From the NCBI GenBank assembly GCA_025642065.1, contig JAODUP010000326.1, positions 434,001-498,000 on the forward strand: a stretch of DNA of 64,000 nt, given 5' to 3'. Below are positions 49,183 through 60,285 of this stretch, in pieces. The notes below the pieces were generated by a model, which worked only from the letters and a program-made list of their open reading frames with translations, was not told the origin of the DNA and made no database searches. This DNA comes from Paralvinella palmiformis. Its lineage: Eukaryota; Annelida; Polychaeta; Terebellida; Alvinellidae. Numbering within the stretch: position 1 is the first letter of the stretch; each line of letters begins with the position of its first letter. A program made the position numbers and the translations under genes.

Positions 49183-52100
49183 TTAGAAAATAATATCATA
49201 TCACTGAACCAACAATAGCCAGATAATATTAATCTATAGATTTATTTTTACCTCTGAAACAGTGAAATAAATTGATAGTGTTGTTTCAGCTAGTCACATT
49301 TCCCCTCTTTACGGTATGATTATTGTATGATACACTGTGATATTTTATACAAATTAACAGTAATTGGAATGCAAATATTCGAATATTTATTTGAATATAT
49401 CCTTAAAATCAAAATAAACACATTATGTGCATTAGGTGACAGTAAGACAATTGTCACAATTATGATAGATTGGTAAGGCATACTTTGTTTGGTATCATAA
49501 GAGAGAAAGTTTTGTAACTAAACCGAAAGACTGCAAAATGTTCTAATATGATAGTTTCTGAGTGGAGATATTTTCATGATGAAACCTATTTCAGATCTAG
49601 TTATTTCAAACACTTATTATAGCACAATATTTGGGGTCCAAGATATACTGGTTATAAAGTAATTGAATCGTGGATTGATCAACTCTACCATAATATATTA
49701 CAAATAAAGCAAACCAGGTGCTTGGTTAACACTGTTTCATATCGATGCTCATCAGCTTTGTTGTCTGTAAAGTATGCAGATTTATTTAACAGTATTCAAA
49801 CTTTATTTGGGAAAGTACATTTTATATTTATAACATAGAGCACCAAACTTTGCCAAAGGAACCAATCCAGTGCACATGATATATATATATACATATACTG
49901 GGACTTTCTTTTAATGCCTCTTTGGCACCTTCCAAACCAGCCACATCATCCCATTTTATGTCCGGCGTCTCTATAACAATAGCATCTAGAATGATAAGAC
50001 CACCATCGTCATCATCACCACAATGATGTCACAATGCAAACATTGTGATTGATGCATTAATAAAATGTCCCAAATAATTAATCCAGTGAACCTTTATCTA
50101 CCTGATAATCTACTCTGCATCTTCTTTTCTGGGTTATCTCCATCACTATCTGAATCACTGGAATGATAAACATTAATTAAAAAGATGGGAACCATGACAG
50201 ATAGGAATACATGGTTTTATGATTACTAATAATAATCATGGTCTTATGATTACATCTAATAAAATATGTACTAAAATTACAGAATGTCAGCAGAAACTTC
50301 CCGCTTCTTGGAAAGAATCCTATAAGACGGAATTAAAAGTTTCTGCTAAAATATTCTGTACTTTTTAGTATTTTATTTGTCATTATTTATTTGTTGTTGT
50401 TTCAACTGAACCATAACAGATCAGAAACCAATTTGTATCTTTCTCACAAACTTTAGTTTACTACAGGAGTTTATAAAATAGTACATTTTTTCTTCTTTTA
50501 ATAACAAAGCTAAATTTGTGTTAATAAATATGGTACCATATATATTGATATAAGTCGTGAAGATCTACAAAAAGCATAAATTTGAACTACTTTTGATAAA
50601 ATGTCTTTTAGTTTAGATATTTCATACATAAAGATAAATATATTAAACAGAATGATAACAATATTAAAAATTTAAAGGATATATTGATTTAAAAAATCTT
50701 CTTCATTATACAATATACATGATAATTACACATACAGAAATGCTAATGGGGCATTTTCTTTGCATTGATATGAACTAACATGGCCAATCAAAATCATAAC
50801 GTGTACATTTAGATATCATGATTGAGCTACATTATAATTGATATCTCCGAACAAAAACATATTCTAGTGTTTTGTCTATATAAACACAATCAGAATTGCA
50901 ATATGAATAGCAATTCAAAATGTAAACAGGTTTATAGTATTTTATGAGCACTGACTGTGACATGCCGTGACACCTTTCTTGACAAACATGACGTTCAGTT
51001 TGGTAACCCTCTTATCAATTCCTATGTATGTCTTCCAACAAAGGACATATTTCTTTAACAATAATATCTTCGTTTATTTGTGAAGGTAGATGAAATATTT
51101 ATGCCTAAAATACATTTATAAAGTGTCTCTCTACTTAGAAGCTACCATATTCAGACTTGATATAAAATGCACATACACCTTATAGCGTGAAAATAATTAT
51201 ATGACAATGGTTTCATATAATCACAACAATGTAGCTGTTCTAGCTCAGTATCACGGTATGGCAAACATATTAATATTTTAAATGATATATTCAGGAAGAA
51301 AAAACAACAACATTCGAATACATTGAGTCCAAACACCATTCCATTATATAGAACACTGCCACAGAATGTATCACGATATAAGATTTTCGCTACTAAAGAT
51401 TAATTGAAAGATCTTAATGGTCTTTAGGATCGCTGTACCCAGTATTTGTGTCCTGTTTCTTTTTGTTTTGTTTCCCATGGATGTATTTCCCGAGTTTCTC
51501 CGCTCGCTCTAAATACTGAATACATTTTTCTCGGATACCCTTCTTGACCTCGTCACTGGGTGCGTCATCCGTATATAATAAGTAAGAAATATCATACCTC
51601 CAGGTAGATCAAATGCCAAACCAGATTACAATTGAGGGCCATTTTAATATCATAGTCTAACTATCAATATCATTACTGACAGTTGTCAATCAGAATAGTT
51701 TCTCTACCAGTTGCTGTCCATAATAGACCTTGCCAACTAATTTTCGCGGGCTTTTACACTCCGGGTCACCGCCTAGAACAGCGGAGGCGGAGCTTCATGG
51801 TTTTCAGTGTAGGCTGGATTCTTGTTCTGAACGTCTCGGTTTCAACAACGATCTACTGCGTAATACAATTGGAATTCAGATAGGAAAATAGATAGATTAG
51901 TTTCTTGTTGTTCAGCATATTCCATTATTAATCGTTGTTATTGTGAAAAAAATTAGAGTAATTACTTCTTTGGCGAAGTCCGCTAGTATCGGTTATCGCT
52001 TGAAAATTGAAATGGCGACAGACGGGATCTCTTTACATTTTAAAATCAACTCAAGGTTCGCGTTAATTCACGAGAAATAATACCTAAATGCAATATATCA

Positions 52101-52240
52101 ATGCCGGATTATTGTTCTATCAATCGATACTTTTGTGTAACACAATATGTTTCCATTTGATGAGTATTTTTGATCCAAATAGCACACCCGTTAGTTTATT
52201 AGAATTATGCCATCTATGCCGGCGCATTATCACTGACGTG

Positions 52241-52428
52241 TGTTGGGGCGCCTCCGTGGTCTAGCGGTAGCGTGCTGGACCACAGATCACTACCACCCGT
52301 GTTCGAATCCCGGCGTGGGCTATCTGAAGGTTGATTCGTCTTTCACTTCGTCTCATTACCTTTGGAAGTCGCTCGGCCCATTTAGCCTATCATGTGCACC
52401 AAAGTGGCGTAAAACATCAATCATCATC
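52241..52428 (+). mobile_element. Full-length tRNA-derived SINE, best-preserved copy
   Basis: The head has TGGTCTAGCGGTAGCG (A-box) and GTTCGAATCCCG (B-box) of a RNA polymerase III promoter, then a non-tRNA body with GTCGCTCGGCCCATTTAGCC and GCACCAAAGTGGCGTAAAAC, and a CATCAATCATCATCATC tail. It is flanked by ATCACTGACGTG at 52229-52240 and 52429-52440. It lies in the right arm where exon 2 is missing. Confidence 0.92.
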
Positions 52429-53282
52429 ATCACTGACGTGCGCATGCGCCAAGAGCCTACTGCTAGACGATGCTACACGGAAAATGACCACAAATAAAAC
52501 AAATCGTTGAAGATATCTTTAAATTGTCCTGGTAAAATTATAGTATTACAACTGCCTTGTCCATTTTCGAAATTATTATAAATGGCCAAAGATGTGTATT
52601 GAAGAAACACTATGGGAAAGCCACCGCCTATACGTAAACTTTCGCTACGAATACGGCAATCCGCTTGTACACGGGAAATGTGTTCTGCGAACTACCAAAT
52701 AAAACTTCCAATTTAATCTATTTTGTTTACTATTTCAGTCTTCTTTGAATAGAAATATACTAAACATCACCTTATCTTTCATTTTCCTTTACTGACTGTT
52801 GGAATCGTGGAGTATTATCACCGGCAATGATCGTTAAAATATCTCGCGTACACACTGAAAAGGAACGGGGAGCCATACTCTGCAATTAACACGACCCGAT
52901 TGTAGTAGTTCTAAATCCTGCCGCCAGATGTCACTAGCTTAATTTGCAAGGTCTACTGAACAAAGTACACTAACACTGCAGCAATAAGGATTTAAATCAG
53001 CATTAAAGATGACGGTGAAAAAATTCACATTTCGAAATAAATATATCGTAACAAACAATTATTTTATTCCCTTTCAGATGCATCACCACACTCAAAACAA
53101 TTCTAACAACCAGCTATCATATTTTTATTAAAATTATCCCCAAATCCTTAATTTCCTAACTTTTACGAGCCATTGCTAGTGTGTACTACACTCGCTAGGG
53201 GTTATTGTGGGACATCATCTTTGCTAAACGTCGGGTAGTGCCACAGCTTGTTTATAAGCGTCTTGACCAGTTGACAGACAAA

Positions 53283-53378
53283 ATGTCAGATCCCGACGAA
53301 AGTTTTGATATTCTCATGGATAGCAAGCCATACAGCTTTGAACCAATAGCGATGAGCATTCGGACACGTCGGATATGA
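53283..53378 (+). pseudogene. Possible N-terminus of a P2X7-C-terminal-domain-like repeat protein
   Basis: A 31-codon frame starts MSDPDESFDILMDSKPYSFE. The PYxFEP motif resembles the start of the zinc-containing P2RX7-tail-like proteins often seen as dispersed copies in invertebrates. The rest of the domain is not present. Weak call from memory of the family. Confidence 0.25.
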
Positions 53379-54198
53379 TCATTGGTATTTGATGTGTTTC
53401 TTTGTACAATAAGCATGAAGCATGATGACGTCAAAAACCCAAACAAACCAGCCGCGCTTTGCATTGTGGGATTTGATAATCCCGCCATTTTAACCTTAAA
53501 CGTCAATATTCCGGATCTGTTATAATCATGCCAAAAACTAACTCCTGTGTACCGTCTAACTCTGCTTCGACACCGAAAAAGCCGGCACTGTTGAAAAATT
53601 GAACAATTCGCATTACTGACACAGACTCCAGTTGTGGCATGACAACATTTGGAGTTTTAGATACATGGATATAGCATAGCATATATGGAGTATAATAAAA
53701 CCGAAATTAATCACCTTAATATACCATTTCCGATTCAAACATCTTCTTCAACAATATGGCCCACTATATGCAACGATTCGACAAAATCAGTGCTTTTATT
53801 TACATACGCCTGTGATACGGAAGTCGGTTTTTGGCGTTTAACAAGTTAGGTTGCGTTTATTGCTCCCACAGTTATCAACGTAAGATGTATACAAAATTGA
53901 AGACAATCTAATATGTAGAATAAAAGAGACATGATAATAACTATATGCCATACCTGTAACGTTCCCATGTCATTGAATACAGCCAATTTATTTACCAAAT
54001 GACTAGCAGAGTAACAGTCTCGCCAAAAACAAAAATATGGCTAACGGAAGTTGTCTTGATGGTGTGACGTCATATGGGGACGATTTGCCATGACTCGTGT
54101 AAGTTGTCAGGTAACAGGCCGTTTCGTCGCCACTAACAGTTCGTCGACCCCAAAAGGTCGTTTAGTCGCCAACCAAAAGTCGTATCAACGATAATTAT

Positions 54199-55035
54199 CA
54201 AATGACACAACGAAGTATCTACACGTACGTCAGCCGTATCTTTAGACTGGCGGCCTAATCGTGCGTGAGGATGCGCGCGCATCTCTTTTGGATTTGTTAC
54301 GCCACTGTGTTGTATCGGCAATTGCGCAGTTAGGGGTGGTTGCGTTGTGCTCAAAGTTATCTTATTTACAAACAAATATAAACACGACAAGTTAGTCAAC
54401 TTGTATAAGCGTAGCTCCAGTCAGTCATAGAATAGTGATATATTTTATTGTGCATGTCATTTTTATAATTGAAATGTGCGCAACAAATATTTAGTGTATC
54501 TTTGCGTATTGAATATCAGAAATATGCATGCAATGGAAGAAATGAGTGAATAACTTTTAGAATTATCAATACATATACAACTTGATGATGCATGTGCCTT
54601 AATTGTATTACAAAGATTTTCTTTAGGGCACTTCATTATTTTACTGTAGTGGCACCAGATGGTAATCTGATCATCATGGTGTTTCTGTTCAGGCATTGTT
54701 CAAATATCTGCCACGACAGAGGCATCATCCAGCATTGATTCAACAATGGAGGCAGAGATAGGACGCATGCCTGCATTTCACGCCAACTAGACGTTTTAGA
54801 CGAAACTAATGACCAGTAAGTTTCTCATCTGATGTATGAGTTGCTTTTTGCGAATAGAAAGTCCTTAGACTCTTCTATGGGAAGATTTACATAACTAATG
54901 TCAAGTTTACTTCATCACAGTTAATAATATTAAGAGTTTACTACAAGAGTAGGCCATATAATACTTGATTAGTATTTTTGAGCATGATTAAAGGGGATAA
55001 TTGACTCGCGATGTTTAAGTATCGAAATAAACTCA

Positions 55036-55077
<42 letters not shown>

Positions 55078-55309
55078 TCAGTGGGTGAACCAGAGGCAGT
55101 ACACACAAGTAGGAAGAAGACATCATTTGTTTTTATTGGAAATGGAAAATTATAAAACAGAAGAACATTTTCTCTGTCTGTGACATCGAACATCTATAGT
55201 GTATTTAAGTTATCTAAGTCTCTCTGAGGTAATTACAAATTATTCGAGGAAGTTTTTTGTAGATCTTGCAGTGTATTGGTCAACTATTGGGCTATTTATC
55301 GATTAGGTC
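54199..55309. other. Spacer with a (TA)n run, no gene seen
   Basis: A TA microsatellite occupies 55038-55074. Otherwise nothing recognised. Confidence 0.5.
55038..55074. repeat. (TA)n microsatellite
   Basis: Uninterrupted TA run. Confidence 0.95.
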
Positions 55310-55938
55310 TAAACACCATTACGATCTGATCTGACGGATACATTGGCTGCATCCTGACGAGATGAATTCAGGTTATGGCGGTTGGACCAGATAAAGACAG
55401 CTCTATTGAAGAGGGGTTTGACAGTTAGCGGAGGTCGAAAAGATGAACTAGTTGCCTTGGCATTTGGTGCTTTTGAAATGTGCATCCCAATTAAGAGCAC
55501 TGTTGTGGAGGAAGAGAGAGAGAGAGAGAGGGTAAGGGCAGCCTAGTATCACGATCTGCTTATCACCAAAGACGGTCAACTACCAGATCTATTTGTTGAG
55601 GTCACGTATGGCTGACTGAATGAGGCTGATGGGATGACACAATGGCCACCTATCATGCAGTTTGACATAGGAGACTATCTATTGGATCACACCAAGGACA
55701 GAGGTATTGCCAAGAGGATGATCAGTGACTATAAAGAGGATAAAGCGTTTAGTTACTTTGATTCCAAATGGCTTCGAGATGTTGCATATCACAACATCAA
55801 CGACAGTACGAAGTGTGGCTTTCTCCAGTCGTCGTCAATCCCGTCACAGAACATCAGCGCGGTATCGCACAAAGTGTGGATAGCGGCAGTGAAGAAGGCA
55901 GTGCATGTACATATTGCCTACTGCACATGCTTTGCTGG
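55310..55938 (+). pseudogene. SAP plus SWIM-type zinc-finger fragment of a YqaJ-associated protein
   Basis: A SAP-like helix pair LDQIKTALLKRGLTVSGGR is followed by KDELVALAFGAFEM (about 55385-55470). After a (GA)n run that breaks the frame come MTQWPPIMQFDIGDYLLDH and KAFSYFDSKWLRDVAYHN. The piece ends AYCTCFAG, the first half of a SWIM finger (CxC...CxH), exactly at a good donor GGGTAAGT (exon end 55938). In invertebrate genomes this domain string usually precedes a YqaJ-type exonuclease domain, often within transposons. No following exon was found. Confidence 0.6.
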
Positions 55939-56962
55939 GTAAGTAACCATAACTCCCATAAATATTCGTGGTTAAGGGACTTCTCAGAAGCACATCGACT
56001 TATACGCGCGTCACGTTTCCTACCAGCTGAAGGAAACATGTTTTGGGCCATCCTTGACACACACCACTATAGGATTCAACTCAATAAAAGCCAGAGTCGG
56101 AACAAAATCGCCACATCGCTGCCTATTAATCCATCATTATTCAATAAATAACGATTAATTTTCACCAAACTATTACAATAAATAATAACTAATTCTTTTA
56201 ATTTCATCTTTTTTTTTTTATAAACAAAAAATTATTAAAAGGGATAACGGGTGACAGTTAACGATCGACGAACTTGCTGCCCTAGTGAGGTATCAGTCAT
56301 GGAACTGCTGATCACGGGATTCACTAGTTTCTTATACGTTATCGGTATAATTGCAAGGCTAATGATTATTTTTAGATACAGGATTTCCCAAACATGCCGC
56401 GGTTTTTACCTAATAATACTTGATAGTCACGCTCCATTACCAACCGGTACCTCCGGATGATTAACGATACAATAGAAATAACTGCTCATAATTGTTAACC
56501 GATAGGACTGTGACAAGTTTGTTTATTAATTATATCATCAAAGCAATTATGAATGGAAAACAAAGGTAGTGGCGAACATCTTTTGATATTTTTCCAGAAC
56601 TTAGAGGCTTGGGCATATCTGAAGGGTGTTTCATCTTTGACTTCGCTTAATTTTACTTAGAGGTCCCTCAGCCTGTTTAGCCTACCATATCTGCACAAAA
56701 ATGGCCGTTAAACAACAATCATCATCTTGATCTTTTCTGGACCTTAGGAGGAAAATCCGTATCTATAGATCTATTAACGCAGGCCGTCGTACCGGCGGGT
56801 GTACGTCACTACTGCAGCCGTTGGATGTTTGCCTGAACAATCCGTTTAAAGGTGAAAGGCTGATGGTAACCCAAAGAGACCGTCGATTCCCCTGGTCATT
56901 GGCTGGGTGAAATCCGCGTACTACGGAACCAATGGTGCGCAAGTACTTCTTAAAGTGTGGTA
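55939..56962. other. Spacer with a truncated SINE
   Basis: A SINE 3' part lies at about 56610-56722 (TCTGAAGGGTGTTTCATC, GCACAAAAATGGCCGTTAAA). No exon completing the SWIM finger was seen. Confidence 0.6.
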
Positions 56963-57575
56963 CAGTCAGAATCCGTTAATCCGACAAGGTTTGTCACATG
57001 ATAATATGTCGGATAAACGAGAATGTCGGAATATCAAGACCATGACATACCAGTAGTCTGTGTTACACATTTTTAAATCATAAAGATATACCTCCGTATT
57101 TAAACCAATATTCAATCACCGTGCGCAAGATACGGAATGGTATGGAAGCCATTGATCATTTTGATGTTTGTTTGATGTTTGTTACAGACACTATAAAGAA
57201 ATACTCATGTCACTTAGTCCATCAGATCTGCTCATTGGAAAGATCAAACATTTGTGTTAGTAATTAGCCATGAATGATTATGATTGGCTATTAGATAGCC
57301 ACAGGCAATGGAAGCATCGTGTGTTGGTGTGTATGGTCGAGGATGATTATAATTGGTTACGATATAACAATTATCGCGGGTGGGCGGTTTAATGAGCCAT
57401 TATTGAGAACATGTTGGTGTGTCTTGCCTTCTGTTGGCGAAATGAAGTGTCGAAACGCGAAACACGATTTTGTCGGATTAAAGAGTCATTTATAATGGAG
57501 CTAAATCTGTCACAGGCAATAATGTGTCGGGTGGTGGATTTGTCGGATAAACGATGTCCGGATTAATGCATTCTG
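56963..57575. mobile_element. pogo/Tigger-like MITE
   Basis: Left end TA|CAGTCAGAATCCGTTAAT with repeated TGTCGGATAAACGA blocks; right end, inward, CAGAATGCATTAATCCGGAC with the same TGTCGGAT blocks. This is the known look of pogo/Tigger termini (CAG...TTAATCCG). About 613 bp without a readable transposase. The right TA duplication is not clean. Confidence 0.7.
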
Positions 57576-57879
57576 GATATACTTCTAACCAGATGGACGG
57601 AACAAAAGATGATGCCCTGTGTGAAGATGTTCTTGGTGAAGGCGTTGCTGAAACTGAGGATGTGTTGGACAATGACGGCTATGCTGATTATTATGACAAT
57701 TCTCCTGCTACACATGAGATTCGGGACTACGGCTGGGCGAGGTTTTAGCGGATGACGAGAATGTTTCAGTGTTTGAGGAATTTTAGTTATATTAATAGAC
57801 AGAAAACACTTTGAAAACTAGCAAGCCAATACTCCAGAAGTCGACCTTCACTTATTCGGTGGGCATATGCCTGAGGAAA

Positions 57880-58500
57880 GAATTCCAGGATACTAAATTG
57901 ACCTCGACTTTTCTTCCGGGAGTTTTTACGGTACACTGTCAAAAGCTAATCTATTAGGGTGTCCAGTATATGGTCTGACTTTCTTATCACTGACCAGAAA
58001 TCTCCTGATTAGGTTGGTTTGTTTCCTTAAATTCATCAGATTCATTCTGTAGGTTTTTCAACTTTTCTTGTTGAGAACTGCAATCCACACACTGACAAGT
58101 TGGAGAGCAATTGCATGTAAGGACATACCTATGTTGTGGTTGCTGGTCATTGCCAGTGATTGGACATACTTCTTCCACAAATTTTGATGGATTGATGTTG
58201 AGTTGCTCCGGTTCTTGTCTCAATTTTGGTGGTTTCTGGGAGAATTGTGGAGCAACGTTTACACCAAGATTTTGAGTTGGGTATGGATGTGCCGCTGTTG
58301 ACTTACCATCAATGAAATGGATAGAGCAAATTCTGTCATCTGCGGATGGTAGCCATTTTTTCCCATTTGTTCCTTTCCGACAAACAACCTTGGCCCACTT
58401 GAGCCCTGCTGCCAGGTCCCTCTTTTCAATTGGGAATGTATGGAGTGTGAATGGAGGTGGACACTGACATGCATCATCAGTCCTTTAACGCTGATGCTTT
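57880..58500 (-). pseudogene. THAP plus HTH transposase remnant (DDE_Tnp_4 type)
   Basis: Across frame breaks on the minus strand: FTLHTFPIEKRDLAAGLKW, RKGTNGKKWLPSADDRICS, then IHFIDGKSTAAHPYPTQNLG. These match the second half of a THAP finger (FP...KW...CSxHFVDGKPT). Next comes a Cys-rich stretch CNCSPTCQCVDC, a short charged helix, then FLVSDKKVRPYTGHPNRLAF, which resembles the helix-turn-helix entry domain of DDE_Tnp_4 transposases. The first Cys pair and the whole DDE catalytic domain are missing. Confidence 0.6.
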
Positions 58501-58808
58501 AAACAAGTTAACCGCCTCCATCTAGAGAGAGTGTATCTGCTGTTGGAACAATGTTAAAGGGCGCAAATTTGAACCATCCTATCATTCGTATGTCATCAGC
58601 TAGATGTTTTATAAAACAAATAATTAGACCAACAAATAACAGTCGTTTAATCAAGTGAGTATGCCAATTATAAAAAACAACCTTATACCATATAGATCAT
58701 ACTACAGAGTTAGTGATAACAGTCAGCAACGGTGTAGTAGTACTACTAGTCCTACTAAGCCTACCACTAGTCTACTACTAGTAGTAGCACTAGAACTGCC
58801 ATACATGC

Positions 58809-58883
58809 ACTAAATCAGATTTCAGAAATAAACAACTTAACGCTAAGTGAAGTGCCGCCCAAATTTCTGAAATCTGATTTAGT
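58809..58883. repeat. Perfect 21-bp inverted repeat, 33-bp loop
   Basis: ACTAAATCAGATTTCAGAAA begins the left arm (58809-58829); its exact complement is 58863-58883. The pairing continues imperfectly outside the arms. Confidence 0.9.
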
Positions 58884-60128
58884 ACATATGTGTTTTCAAG
58901 TCCGATATTTTTCAAAATATTTTCATAAAAATACAAAACTTATCTTTCTAGTCTTCACTTCCCGTGATCCCGACATTGCCACTGCACTGAACGTCTGATG
59001 ATTTGATAACATTTAGAAATATACTTTAGATGTACTCCTTGAACGTCACCGTGAATAGATGCGTGTTATTGTCTCATATCCGCATAAATTAAATAATTAT
59101 CAAAGGTTTAATGCATTGTTAAAGTTTTATAGTGCCACAGCCATAGGTAAATAGTCTCGCCTCTACCCATGTGGCCAGAGGTTTTTAGGAAAACCGTTTC
59201 ATCACCTACAAACTCAAATACAGATTGTCTGCTTTTGAATATCATTATGAAAAAAACTAGAATACATAAATATGATTTATAAAAATAGACTGACAAGGCG
59301 AAAATCGTTTGGGGGGCATATATTATTTCACTGGCCCAATTTTAATGAAAGATGTAGAAACAATTAATGTGTGTTTTAAGAGAAAAGAAGTAAAATAAGA
59401 AATTAATTTGATAGCTTTATTATTGGCATCGCGGTTTAACATCAATATCATTTTTATTATATACAAAATAATCGAATAAACTGAGCCGATGATTTTATTG
59501 CGCTTTGACCCCTTAAATCCTATCACAGTATTTATTTGCCGAACAACTGCTTGGAAAACCACAAAACCATTTCATGGTCCAATCACAAGATCACTCATCA
59601 CATTAATGCTTAAACATGACGGCAAATCGAAGAGTTTATGATGTAATCGCTAAATTCACCGCACAATGGTGGCTGAAGCATACAGCATGCATATTCATGA
59701 ATATGTAGATGATTACTAGACGATGGACGGAGTTGATTGGGCCAATTAGTAATCGTAAACAAATACTTCTGGACAGCTCTGATGGAGATCAAATTAACGC
59801 AATTTTCACCATGTCACGGCTTTCGGGTCTGATATTTAGACAGTGATATTTTCTAAATTAAAAATGTTCGATTTTCAATTTAAATCACCAGAGAAATGTA
59901 TGGCAAGACGAGCTTCGCGGTCATATAGATCGTCAAAGAGATTTGATCGGCATTAAGGAGCACAAGAGGATTATTGGAATTTGTGTATTTGACACGATTA
60001 TATTATAATGTGTAATCTCTGGTAACCGGATACACAATATTTATTTGATAAAATATTACATCCAATGGAAGAAAAACGTGGGGCAAGAAATTTACATGAA
60101 AGACGCAATGCGGGATCACACACGCGCG

Positions 60129-60130
<2 letters not shown>

Positions 60131-60197
<67 letters not shown>
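60131..60197. repeat. (AC)n microsatellite
   Basis: About 33 CA units, probably in the 3' UTR of the EGF-domain gene. Confidence 0.95.
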
Positions 60198-60200
<3 letters not shown>

Positions 60201-60285
60201 AAAATCTCTTATGTAATATGCAGATTAATAAACATATAAATACTGATATAATGAGCAGAATCTACTATATCTATATGGCACACAG

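Larger units (their letters stand above)
58501..60285. other. Spacer downstream of the EGF-domain gene
   Basis: No gene was recognised. TAG/CTA palindromic repeats lie at about 58735-58795, and a 21-bp inverted repeat follows. TTTATT at 60040-60045 is a possible poly(A) signal (AATAAA on the minus strand) for the gene at 60286-63938. Confidence 0.5.

Noticed and set aside
52244..52320. tRNA gene
   Set aside because: The A- and B-box-like blocks belong to a SINE with body, tail and target duplications; no proper cloverleaf was seen.
57554..57748. Acidic 64-codon frame after the pogo MITE
   Set aside because: It starts inside the MITE end and has no recognised domain or splice signals; acidity alone is not evidence.
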